Source: Gaiellasilicea sp037720595
GTDB lineage: Bacteria > Actinomycetota > Thermoleophilia > Gaiellales > Gaiellaceae
Direction of reading: 5' to 3'
Length of the DNA: 64,000 nucleotides
Assembly (NCBI GenBank): GCA_037720595.1
Contig: JBBJLW010000003.1
Location: forward strand, 1 to 64,000
The stretch's first letter is position 1. Every line of letters begins with the position of its first letter. This document shows, piece after piece, positions 51,505-60,449 of this stretch. The position numbers were made by a program, and so were the translations under genes. The notes under the pieces were generated by a model. The model saw only the letters and a list, made by a program, of their open reading frames with translations, searched no databases and was not told the origin of the DNA.

Positions 51505-53043
51505 TCACCAGTCCGTCGGCCGGTAGTCCTTCAGGAACAGCCCCCACAGGTGCTCGCCGGTCAACCGGCCGTGGATGATCGGATCGACGATGCGCGCCGC
51601 GCCGTCGACGATGTCGAGCGGTGGTCGGAACCGGTGCTCGGCCGCCTTCTGCTCCGCGATGTGCGCCGGATCCTCGTCGCTCACCCAGCCCGTGTCGACG
51701 CTGTTCATGTGGATCCCGTCCGAGTAATAGTCGGCCGCGGAGGTGCGCGTCATCATGTTCAGCGCCGCCTTCGCCATGTTCGTGTGCGGGTGCCGCGTCG
51801 TTTTGAAGCGCCGGTAGAACTGCCCCTCGACCGCCGAGACGTTGACGATGTGCTTGTCCCGCTCGGGTGTTCGCAACATCAGCGGCTTCAGCCGCGCGTT
51901 GAGGACGAACGGCGCCACCGCGTTGACGAGCTGCGTCTCCAAGAGCTCGACCGACGAGACCTCGTCCAGCAGCAACCGCCAGGAGTTCCGTTCGCGCAGA
52001 TCGACCTGCTGGAGATCCTGATCCAGGCGGCCTTCGGGGAAGAGGTCGCTCCGCCCGACAAGCTGCAGCCCGGTGAGATCGTCCCGGAGGAGCGGCAGCT
52101 GCGAGAGCTCGGCCGAGCGCGTGATCCCGATGAGCGGCTCCGCGGCCTGCCCCGACGGGAGCATGTCCGACCGGCGCAGCCCCTCGTACTCGCCGAGGAG
52201 ATTACGCGCGCGGGCGGGCAGAGTTCGCTCCGATGCCGTCTCGGCCTCGAGCATGTGCCGGTAGAAGCCCGCCGGCCGGCGCACCGTTTGGCAGGCGTTG
52301 TTGACGATGAAGTCGAGCCGTTCCCGGGTCGAGCTGAGGTGCCGGCAGAAGCCCTCGACGCTCGGCGTATGGCGGAGGTCGAGCCCGAAGATCTCGAGCC
52401 GATCGCCCCAGGCGCCGAAGTCGGGCTCCTCCGCGTACCGGGCAGCGGCGTCGCGCGGGAAGCGGGTGGTGACGATGAGTTGCGCGCCGACCCGCAGCAG
52501 CTTGATCCCCGCCTGGTAGCCGATCTTGACGCGCCCGCCGGTGAGGAGCGCCACGCGGCCGCCGAGGTCGGCGGTCTCGGTGCGCTTGGAGTAGTTGAAA
52601 TCGCCGCACGCGGTGCAGAGCTGGTCGTAGAACGGGTGCAGCTCGGTGTAGTCCTCCTTGCAGACGTAGCAATGCTGCGGCTCGATCAGCTCGCGGAGTT
52701 CGGGGTCCCCGTCCATCTCGGCCTGCTCGAACCCGGCGGGCGGGAAGACATTCGGTGTCATGAAGACGGGCTTGGCGCGCAGCACGCGGATCCCGGTCTC
52801 GGCAAGCGTCGTCTCGTCGGCCGCGACTCTCGAGGCCTTCTTCTCGCGGCGGACGACCTTGTTCAGCCGCCGGCGCGCGACGACGTCCGGATTGTGGACG
52901 TCTCCGGCCGCAGCGAGGAGCCGGGTCCGCTCCTCGAGGGAGAGGGCGCGTAGAAGGCTGCGGTCTCGGACGATCTCTTCGAGCGCTTCGGTGACGTCTT
53001 TCAGGCGCGCCACGACCTCACGCGGATCGTTCTCGATCGCCAT
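51505..53043 (-). CDS. SDR oxidoreductase with internal zinc-ribbon insert
   Basis: A 512-residue protein. The first ~150 residues carry a helical part and four cysteines, CYVCKED and CTACGDFN, that probably bind zinc. Then a Rossmann SDR core follows: RVALLTGGRVKIGYQAGIKLL (cofactor loop, with a non-classical GGRVKIG), LDFIVNNACQTVRRP (NNA), and SAVEGQFYRRFKTTRHPHTNMAKAALNMMTRT, where the usual YxxxK region is altered (Thr-Arg-His... Lys). The protein may be a modified or non-classical dehydrogenase. ATG 53041-53043. Substrate unknown. Confidence 0.78.
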   Translation of the reverse strand: MAIENDPREVVARLKDVTEALEEIVRDRSLLRALSLEERTRLLAAAGDVHNPDVVARRRLNKVVRREKKASRVAADETTLAETGIRVLRAKPVFMTPNVFPPAGFEQAEMDGDPELRELIEPQHCYVCKEDYTELHPFYDQLCTACGDFNYSKRTETADLGGRVALLTGGRVKIGYQAGIKLLRVGAQLIVTTRFPRDAAARYAEEPDFGAWGDRLEIFGLDLRHTPSVEGFCRHLSSTRERLDFIVNNACQTVRRPAGFYRHMLEAETASERTLPARARNLLGEYEGLRRSDMLPSGQAAEPLIGITRSAELSQLPLLRDDLTGLQLVGRSDLFPEGRLDQDLQQVDLRERNSWRLLLDEVSSVELLETQLVNAVAPFVLNARLKPLMLRTPERDKHIVNVSAVEGQFYRRFKTTRHPHTNMAKAALNMMTRTSAADYYSDGIHMNSVDTGWVSDEDPAHIAEQKAAEHRFRPPLDIVDGAARIVDPIIHGRLTGEHLWGLFLKDYRPTDW

Positions 53044-53135
53044 GGAGCGAGGGTAGCGGGCTGCGTAGCTTCGTCTCCGCGGGTAGAAGTAGCGATCCTC
53101 CGATCGGGCCGCTGAGACACGAGTTCGCTCCTGCG

Positions 53136-53327
53136 ATGCCGCTGGGCTCGCGGTGGCGTGCAGTCACGGCGAGCCTCGGGATGATCACGGTGCCCGTCGC
53201 GCTCTACGCCGCGCTGGCGACGCGAAGGATCGGAGTTCCCGTTGCGTTGAGCGCAGCGTTCGCGGGGATTGTAGTGATCGCCTACTGGATCTACGTGTGG
53301 GTCTCGGCTCTTCAGGGCTCGTCGTGA
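53136..53327 (+). CDS. small membrane protein (63 aa)
   Basis: A 63-residue protein with two hydrophobic helices (SLGMITVPVALYAALATR and VPVALSAAFAGIVVIAYWIYVWV) joined by a short basic loop; ATG 53136. No family recognised. It precedes the 132-aa gene by 27 bases on the same strand and may be co-transcribed. Confidence 0.6.
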   Translation: MPLGSRWRAVTASLGMITVPVALYAALATRRIGVPVALSAAFAGIVVIAYWIYVWVSALQGSS

Positions 53328-53354
53328 TGGGCGCCCCCACTGTAGGTTTCCCGC

Positions 53355-53753
53355 GTGGCCAGGAACGTCCTCGTCGTCAGCACGGTTGAGCAGGCCGACG
53401 ACGTGATTCGCGCGCAGATCGGCGAGGCCGACAAGATCAAGGTCGTGGTGCCCGCCGTGCGCCAGGGCTTCCTCGACTGGCTTGCGAACGACCAGCGGGC
53501 GTTCGCTCGGGCCGAGGTGGTCGCCGAGCGGACGGCCGACGCGCTCCCTGGCGTGACCGTCGAAACGGGCGCCGGCGAGGCGAACGTGGATCTCGCGATC
53601 AGGGACGCCCTGGCGACCTTCCCGGCGGACGAGATCGTCGTCGCGGTTCGCCCGGAGGATCAGGAGGGATTCATCGAGTCGATCGCCACTGACCGCGCGC
53701 CGCAGCACGCCATCGACGGCGTGCCCGTCCGCTACGTCGTCATCCCGGACTAA
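53355..53753 (+). CDS. Rossmann/USP-like protein of unknown function
   Basis: A 132-residue alpha-beta protein from GTG 53355. VLVVSTVEQADDVIRA, KVVVPAVRQGFLDWLA, GVTVETGAGEANVDLAIRDAL and DEIVVAVRPEDQEGFIES alternate strands and helices like a universal-stress-protein or flavodoxin-like fold, but the usual ATP motif of USPs is not clear. It sits just before the hairpin-rich element, its TAA ending at the element's edge. Confidence 0.7.
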   Translation: MARNVLVVSTVEQADDVIRAQIGEADKIKVVVPAVRQGFLDWLANDQRAFARAEVVAERTADALPGVTVETGAGEANVDLAIRDALATFPADEIVVAVRPEDQEGFIESIATDRAPQHAIDGVPVRYVVIPD

Positions 53754-53915
53754 GGGGCTGTCCGGGAGGTGATCACGGTGGATGACACGCGACACGTGGC
53801 GCGACGCAAGGACGCAGGGAGCGCCGATATGCAGGCATATCGGCGCGACGGAGGACGCCGCGTCGCGTCACGGGGCGCCTGTCAGGCGCCCTGGCTCACT
53901 TCCCGGACAGGCCCC
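53754..53915. repeat. 162-bp multi-hairpin inverted-repeat element (MITE-like or structured RNA)
   Basis: Outer arms GGGGCTGTCCGGGAGGTGA (53754-53772) and TCACTTCCCGGACAGGCCCC (53896-53915) are near-perfect inverted copies. Inside is an 11-bp perfect stem (53821-53831 with 53836-53846) closed by a CAGG tetraloop, and a 9-bp inverted repeat GGGCGCCTG-T-CAGGCGCCC (53873-53891). A weaker dyad joins TGACACGCGAC on the left with GTCGCGTCA on the right. No open reading frame. It could be a miniature mobile repeat, a structured RNA, or a strong bidirectional terminator, lying between a TAA and the next gene's GTG. Confidence 0.75.
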
Positions 53916-53939
53916 TAACACTCCGTCGGCTTCCGGGTC

Positions 53940-54869
53940 GTGTCGGGTTGGACGGATTCGGAGTGGCTCGCGGCGGCGCACGCGTGGATCAACGAGCAGG
54001 TCACCCGGCTCGGCGCGGACCCCATGGGCGAGGCGGACCAGCATCACGTCTATCCGTGGTCGACGGTGATGCGCGTGCCGACCGGTCGGGGTGACGTCTA
54101 CTTCAAGGCGAACGCGCCCGAGCTCCGGCACGAGGCTTCCCTTGTCGTGACGCTGGCCGAGCGCCGCCCCGACTGCGTCCCGCCGCTCCTCGCCGTCGAC
54201 CTCGAGCGCGGCTGGATGCTGATGGAGGATGCGGGCACCAGGCTGCGAGAGCTCATCCAGCGGGAGCGAGACCTGAGCTGCTGGCTCGAGGTGCTGTCGC
54301 TCTACGCCGGGTTGCAGATCGATCTCGCGGATCTCGCGGACGAGCTGGTAGCGCTCGGCGTCCCGGATCTCCGCCTCTCGCAGCTGCCGACGCTGTACGA
54401 GCAGCTCCTCGACGAGGTCGAGCTCTCGCCCCACGATAGCCAGCGCCTCGACGGGAGCGTGGGCCGCGTGCGGGAGATGTGCGACGAGCTCGCCGCCTAC
54501 GGTCTGCCGGAGACGATCCAGCACGACGACTTCCACGACGGCCAGGTCTACGTCCGCGACGGCCGCTATCTCCTGCTCGACTGGGGAGATGCCTGCGTCA
54601 CGCATCCGTTCTTCACACTGTCGGTGACGTTGGAGGGCGTGCTCGCCTGGGGGCTCGACGACATCGAGGGCTCTGTCGACGTGACGCCGTTTCGCGACGC
54701 GTATCTGGCGCCGTTCGAGCGCTTCGCCGAGCGCGCCGACCTCGAGGCTGCGGCGACGATTGCGCTGCGGCTCGGCTGGATCTGCCGCGCCGTAAATGCG
54801 CGCTCGGGCGGCGGAGAGAGCGCCAACACGCCCGTGCATCTGCGCATGTTCCTCGACGGCCGGCCGTAG
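53940..54869 (+). CDS. aminoglycoside-phosphotransferase-fold (APH family) kinase-like protein
   Basis: A 309-residue protein with the APH/choline-kinase fold: VYFKANAPELRHEASLV (nucleotide Lys/Glu region), WMLMEDAGTRLREL, the catalytic loop QHDDFHDGQVYVRD (His-Asp as in HGDLHxxN) and the metal-binding DWGDACVTHPFF. Substrate unknown; small alcohols, sugars or antibiotics are all possible in this family. GTG start, 25 bases after the hairpin element. The epimerase gene follows after 15 bases. Confidence 0.82.
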   Translation: MSGWTDSEWLAAAHAWINEQVTRLGADPMGEADQHHVYPWSTVMRVPTGRGDVYFKANAPELRHEASLVVTLAERRPDCVPPLLAVDLERGWMLMEDAGTRLRELIQRERDLSCWLEVLSLYAGLQIDLADLADELVALGVPDLRLSQLPTLYEQLLDEVELSPHDSQRLDGSVGRVREMCDELAAYGLPETIQHDDFHDGQVYVRDGRYLLLDWGDACVTHPFFTLSVTLEGVLAWGLDDIEGSVDVTPFRDAYLAPFERFAERADLEAAATIALRLGWICRAVNARSGGGESANTPVHLRMFLDGRP

Positions 54870-54884
54870 GGGATCGAGACCGCG

Positions 54885-55916
54885 GTGTCGCGCGCGCTCA
54901 TCTTCGGCGGTACCGGTTCGATCGGCCGGGCTACTGCGCGCCGGCTGCTCGCGGCCGGTTGGGAGGTCGACCTGGCGGGTCGTGATCCGGCTCGTTTGCC
55001 GGCCGGGATCGCTGCGGCCGGAGGGAGATTCGTCGCGGTGGATCGCGGAGAATCAGATCAGCTACGCGCCGCGCTCGGCGGAGGCGCCGACCTGCTCGTC
55101 GACTGCATCTGCTACACCGCCGCCGACGCGAATCGGCTCCTGCCGTTGGCGCGCGATGCGGGCTCGACGGTGCTGATCTCCAGCAAGGCGGTCTACGTCG
55201 ACGGCGCCGGCAATCACTCCAACTCGGATACCGCGCCGCGCTTCGACGGCCGGATCGCGGAGACGCAGCCGACGGTCGCTCCGAGCGACGTCGACTTCGA
55301 CTCGCGGGAGGGCTACGGCGCGAACAAGGTCGCGGCCGAGCAGGTTCTGCTCGACAGCGGCCTGCCGGTCACCGTGCTCCGGCCGTCCAAGATCCACGGT
55401 CCGGGTGCGCGGAGGCCACGCGAATGGGTCTTCGTCAAACGCGTGCTCGATCGGCGTCCCGCCGTCTTCCTCGCTCATCGAGGCGCCGGTGTCGACCACC
55501 CCACGGCCGCCGCCAACATCGCCGCGCTGATCGAGACGATCGCCGCGAGACCGGGCCGGCGGATCCTGAACAGCGCCGATCCCGACGCGCCGAGCGCTCT
55601 CGAGATCTCGCGCACGATCGCCTGGCAGCTAGGGCATTCCTGGGAGGAGGTGTTGCTCGACGAGGGAGCCGACGACGCGCTGGGCCGATCTCCCTGGGAC
55701 GCGCTGCACCCGATCGTGCTCGACTTGACTGCCGCGGGCGAGCTCGGCTATACCCCGGCCGGCGATTACGCGGCGACGGTTGCCGAGGAGGTCGAGTGGC
55801 TCGTGGCCGCCGCCCGCGGCGGCGACGGTGCCGAGAATCTGCCCGCTCTCGACGACGCGTTCTTCGGGCCGATGCTCGACTACGCAGCCGAGGACCGACA
55901 CCTCAGCACCCGTTGA
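54885..55916 (+). CDS. NAD-dependent epimerase/dehydratase family protein
   Basis: A 343-residue extended SDR from GTG 54885. Cofactor loop LIFGGTGSIGRATARRLLAAG, Tyr-Lys site EGYGANKVAAEQVLL, and LRPSKIHGPGARRPREWVFV in the substrate region support a sugar-nucleotide or NDP-sugar epimerase-like function, or an unknown NAD(P) reduction. It overlaps the YCII remnant on the other strand by 14 bases. Confidence 0.83.
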   Translation: MSRALIFGGTGSIGRATARRLLAAGWEVDLAGRDPARLPAGIAAAGGRFVAVDRGESDQLRAALGGGADLLVDCICYTAADANRLLPLARDAGSTVLISSKAVYVDGAGNHSNSDTAPRFDGRIAETQPTVAPSDVDFDSREGYGANKVAAEQVLLDSGLPVTVLRPSKIHGPGARRPREWVFVKRVLDRRPAVFLAHRGAGVDHPTAAANIAALIETIAARPGRRILNSADPDAPSALEISRTIAWQLGHSWEEVLLDEGADDALGRSPWDALHPIVLDLTAAGELGYTPAGDYAATVAEEVEWLVAAARGGDGAENLPALDDAFFGPMLDYAAEDRHLSTR

Positions 55917-56021
55917 CCTCCAGCGCGAGCGGGCAAGGCCCGCGCGGGGTGTCGGCCGGATCGGGCTCGGTCTGGGCGTCCATCCTCTCGGCGTCCCAGC
56001 AGACCAACATCAGGTATTCAT
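55903..56021 (-). pseudogene. truncated, frameshifted YCII-domain gene remnant
   Basis: On the minus strand, the text YLMLVCWDAERMDAQTEPDP is the N-terminal strand and loop of YCII/DGPF-domain proteins, but the frame stops after about 35 residues, and the likely original ATG (56019-56021) is one base out of frame with it (ATGAA then TACCTGATG, one base missing). The expected remaining ~60-80 residues are absent, the region being taken by the epimerase gene end. A decayed fragment. Confidence 0.55.
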
Positions 56022-56421
56022 CGTCGCTCCTTCTCGTGGTCGAGTAAGCCTTACCTCTGGACGACGAACGCGCCGGACCGAGATCGACATCTATGAACCG
56101 ATCGTTCGCAGAAGAGCAAATGGGGCGCCCGTGATGTGTCGAGCCGACGCGCGGAAGAAAGGGGCTAACGGTGCCCCGTTCAGCCTCGGAGGAGACGATG
56201 CTCTGAGGTGCGCCGGTGTCCCGGAATGTCGCTCGGGCGTTCGACCGCATCTGAGACGATACGGACTCGCAAGCGAGAGTCGCCAGGCGCGCTGCGGGGC
56301 ACCTTCGACGCGGCTGCCGACGCCTTCGTACGCCTTCTGCGAAGCTGTGCGCCGGGGTTCGTATCAACGGTCCTGCAGAGGGCGTTCGTCTAGTCCTTCA
56401 CGCGCACCGACGAAAGGGGCA
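56022..56421. other. 400-bp stretch without a convincing gene
   Basis: Between the YCII remnant and the methyltransferase. It has a short hairpin (GGGGC-TAACGGT-GCCCC near 56161-56177) and a 61-codon plus-strand frame at 56208-56393 with no family match and no ribosome site I trust. The last part, before the methyltransferase, holds that gene's ribosome site (CGAAAGGGG). Confidence 0.5.
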
Positions 56422-56427
56422 ATGTCC

Positions 56428-57240
56428 ATGAATCCGAACAAGGCACTCTGGGAGAAGGGCGACTTCACTCGTATCGCGGAGAGCATGCGGGAGAGTGGTG
56501 AGGCGCTCGTGATGACGTTGGGAATAACCGACGGGCTCAAAGTTCTGGACCTAGGATGCGGCGACGGGACCACGGCGCTGCCGGCGGCGAAGCTTGGGGC
56601 GGACGTCCTGGGTGTCGACATCGCCAGCAACCTCGTGGAGGCGGGCAACGCACGAGCAGAGAGCGCGGGCCTCGCGAACTGCAGATTCCAGGAAGGCGAT
56701 GCGTCCGATCTGAGCGAGCTCGAGGACGAGAGCTTCGACCTCGTCGTCAGCATCTTCGGCGCGATGTTCGCTCCGAGGCCGTTCGACGTTGCCAAGGAGG
56801 TCGTTCGTGTGACGCGGCCCGGCGGCCGGATCGTCATGGGCAACTGGATCCCCAATGACCCGACGCTCGTCGCCCAGATCCTGAAGATCAGCTCCGCCTA
56901 CTCGCCGCCTCCTCCGGAGGGGTTCGTCAGTCCCATGACGTGGGGCGTCGCGGACAACGTGATCGAGCGATTCGCGGGGGCGGGAGTTGCCGCAGAGAAG
57001 ATCTCGTTCGAGAGGGACACCTATACGTTCAACTTCCCCGGCCCACCGTCGGAACTACTTGCGGCGTTCAAGACCTATTACGGGCCGACCATGAACGCGT
57101 TCGAGGCTGCAGCAGCCCACGGCCGCGAGGCCGATCTGCAGGCCGAGCTGGACGCCCTCTTCAACGCCCAGAACGCAAGCCCGAGCGAGGATGCCACCTC
57201 CATTCCCGCCACCTTCCTGCGCGTGACGGTCGCGGTGTGA
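56428..57240 (+). CDS. SAM-dependent methyltransferase (class I)
   Basis: About 270 residues. Motif I LKVLDLGCGDGTTALPAA, VDIASNLVEAGNARA, EGDASDLSELEDESFDLVVSIFGAMFAP and the post-motif RVTRPGGRIVMGNWIPND mark a UbiE/Methyltransf_11-type Rossmann methyltransferase. ATG 56428 lies 8 bases after the AAAGGGG ribosome site and is preferred over ATG 56422, two codons earlier. Substrate unknown. Its 5' region is the noncoding stretch with the YCII remnant. Confidence 0.85.
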   Translation: MNPNKALWEKGDFTRIAESMRESGEALVMTLGITDGLKVLDLGCGDGTTALPAAKLGADVLGVDIASNLVEAGNARAESAGLANCRFQEGDASDLSELEDESFDLVVSIFGAMFAPRPFDVAKEVVRVTRPGGRIVMGNWIPNDPTLVAQILKISSAYSPPPPEGFVSPMTWGVADNVIERFAGAGVAAEKISFERDTYTFNFPGPPSELLAAFKTYYGPTMNAFEAAAAHGREADLQAELDALFNAQNASPSEDATSIPATFLRVTVAV

Positions 57241-57482
57241 GATGGGCGCAAGGCGACCGCAGGGCGGCGAGAACATCCGAAGGTCGATGTCAACGGCTCA
57301 CAGGCGGATGGCACCTGCCTGGGGGACAGTGTTCACGAAGGTTCCCTGAGAACCGACAGGAGCATTCTCGTTCTCCAGGCGTTCGCGGAAACCCCACCAC
57401 CAGTTGCGCCTGTCACCGCCCGCTCGCCCGGGTGGGTGCACCAACGTGACTGGAGCGACGCTTCTGGGCGCCTCAAGAGTGC

Positions 57483-57608
57483 CTAAAAGCGTCCGCGCAA
57501 GAGAAATAGCAGGAGGAGTAGGAGCAGCAGCAAGAAGAGGAGCTTGCTGACGAAAATTCCCCCACCGAGCGCGAGCACCAAGATGATGACGAGAAGTAGG
57601 ACAAGCAT
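57483..57608 (-). CDS. tiny hydrophobic membrane protein (41 aa)
   Basis: 41 residues from ATG 57606-57608: MLVLLLVIILVLALGGG, then IFVSKLLFLLLLLL and a basic RGRF end. This two-stretch hydrophobic layout with a central glycine triplet is a recurring small membrane protein type in actinobacteria and is often missed. Function unknown; a CAGGAGGAG-like leucine codon run makes part of it low-complexity, so some caution is due. Confidence 0.55.
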   Translation of the reverse strand: MLVLLLVIILVLALGGGIFVSKLLFLLLLLLLLLFLLRGRF

Positions 57609-57918
57609 TCAAGCTCCAATCGTTCGCTGACGGGGGCGAACCCTACACCTGCGACGCCTTGGTGGCCGCCGGGGCACCAGGTTCCTTGCATGCTGCCGGG
57701 AGGGCCAGCGCCAGGTGGGGAGCGCCAGGCGCGCGACTGCGCCCGGCGTCGCCCACGATTCATGACTCGTTTGCGTTTCCTTCGATTGTCCTGTGCTGGG
57801 ACGAGTCGTTTTCGCCGCCGATCGGGATTCGACGCAGCTCTCGACCAGAACGGACGCGATAGCCTGCGCGCGGGCGGTTCCGGCGGCCTCTGCACACCCA
57901 CGAGCACACGGTAGGCGA
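57609..57918. other. 310-bp stretch before icd without a gene
   Basis: I see no convincing gene on either strand. The last bases before 57919 hold the ribosome site GGTAGGCGA of the isocitrate dehydrogenase gene, so this stretch is probably its promoter and leader. No clear -35/-10 pair or riboswitch was recognised. Confidence 0.5.
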
Positions 57919-59160
<1,242 letters not shown>

Positions 59161-59235
59161 CTTCGGCTCCACCTCTCATCGGGCTCTCATCCGGCGCACG
59201 TAGAACACGGCTTCCATCGACGAAGGAGGCTGGCT

Positions 59236-59967
59236 GTGCGGAACTTCCTCTTCAGCGCTGTGCTTGTGCTCGTCCTCGCCGCCTGCGGGGGTAACGACGC
59301 CGCGAACCGAGGGCTGCCGCAGAGCAGCGAGGCGGTCAGGCTCGACCCGGCCGATTTCACGCTCGAGATCGACAATCCCTATTGGCCGATGAGCCCGGGC
59401 ACCGAGTGGATCTATTCCGAGACCGACAGCACGGGCACCGAGGAGAAGGTCGTCGTCACGGTCACCGAGGAGACGAAGCGGATCGCGAACGGGATCGAGG
59501 CTCGTGTGATCCGAGACGTCGTCTCCGAGAACGGCACGCCTGTGGAGATCACCGACGACTGGTACGCGCAGGACAAGGACGGGAACGTCTGGTATCTCGG
59601 CGAGGACGTCGAGAACTACGAGGACGGCAAGCTCGTCGACAGCGCCGGCTCCTTCGAGGCCGGCGTCGACGGGGCGCAGGCCGGGATCGCGATGCCGGCG
59701 AACCCGGAACCGGGGCTCTCCTATCGCCAGGAGTATTACAAGGGCGAGGCGGAGGATCGGGCTGTCGTGATCACCGTCGGCGAAGAGCAGGTCGAAGTCC
59801 CCTTCGGCTACTTCACGGGCGTGCTGATGACCCGCGACCTCGTCCCGACGGAGCCGAAGGTGCAGGAGTTGAAGTTCTATGCCCGCGGTGTCGGCCCGCT
59901 CCTCAGCATCCACACCGACGGCGCGGGCGGGCGCGCGGCTCTTGTCAGCTACACATCCGGGAAGTAG
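59236..59967 (+). CDS. lipoprotein of unknown function
   Basis: A 243-residue lipoprotein. GTG 59236 follows GAAGGAGG. The signal (FSAVLVLVLAAC) ends at a lipobox cysteine near residue 17. The mature domain is beta-rich (IDNPYWPMSPGTEWIYSE, VVVTVTEETKRI, YAQDKDGNVWYLGEDVENYEDG, YYKGEAEDRAVVITVGEEQVEVPFGYFTGVLMTRD) and resembles secreted beta-sandwich proteins of actinobacteria. No family name is certain. It converges on the next gene with two bases between the stops. Confidence 0.8.
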   Translation: MRNFLFSAVLVLVLAACGGNDAANRGLPQSSEAVRLDPADFTLEIDNPYWPMSPGTEWIYSETDSTGTEEKVVVTVTEETKRIANGIEARVIRDVVSENGTPVEITDDWYAQDKDGNVWYLGEDVENYEDGKLVDSAGSFEAGVDGAQAGIAMPANPEPGLSYRQEYYKGEAEDRAVVITVGEEQVEVPFGYFTGVLMTRDLVPTEPKVQELKFYARGVGPLLSIHTDGAGGRAALVSYTSGK

Positions 59968-59969
59968 AG

Positions 59970-60449
59970 CTAACCGACGAGTCGGAAGAGGACGATGCTC
60001 CGGTTCGGATTGCGGGCGGTGCGAGTGACGGTGAGCGTCCCGCGGGCGTTGTCGTAGAGGCCGGTGCCGCCGAGCACGGCCAGCTCGTAGAACTGCGGGT
60101 AGATGAGCGACCCGCCGACGATCAGCTTTCCCCTCGGGAGGAAGTAGGTGCCGCGGCACTGGCGCGAGTTGCCGACGATGAAACTGCAGATGATCTCGAC
60201 GTGACCGATCGTCCTCGCCGAGAGCCTCCGGTTGTAGAGGACGTGACGCATGATGTGGATGTCGCCCGCGCTGCGACCGCGCTTGCCGATGTCGACGCGG
60301 GTCGAGGCGATCTCGCGATCGGTGATCCGGATAGTCGCTGGACCGATCGTCGCCTCGGCGCCGCGGCTGGCCGGGATGGCCAGGAGCAATCCTCCGCCAA
60401 GTCCGGCGAGAAGCAGGGCGAATCGCTCGATCTTCACTCGTCGGGTCAT
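59970..60449 (-). CDS. secreted allene-oxide-cyclase-like / dirigent-type beta-barrel protein
   Basis: A 159-residue exported protein with a signal peptide (ALLLAGLGGGLLLAIPAS) and a mature part with the shape of small dirigent/allene-oxide-cyclase barrels: GHVEIICSFIVGNSRQCRGTYFLPRGKLIVGGSL, then YELAVLGGTGLYDNARGTLTVTRTA and a Leu-rich end. The LPRGKL and GGTGLYDNARG patterns are the most diagnostic. Function in bacteria is unknown. Its ATG shares an ATGA with the stop of the histidine kinase gene, so it is translated from the same transcript. Confidence 0.78.
   Translation of the reverse strand: MTRRVKIERFALLLAGLGGGLLLAIPASRGAEATIGPATIRITDREIASTRVDIGKRGRSAGDIHIMRHVLYNRRLSARTIGHVEIICSFIVGNSRQCRGTYFLPRGKLIVGGSLIYPQFYELAVLGGTGLYDNARGTLTVTRTARNPNRSIVLFRLVG

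Noticed and set aside
56208..56393. A 61-codon plus-strand frame before the methyltransferase
   Set aside because: The tail looks mildly protein-like but there is no ribosome site, no family match and no partner; not enough to call a gene.
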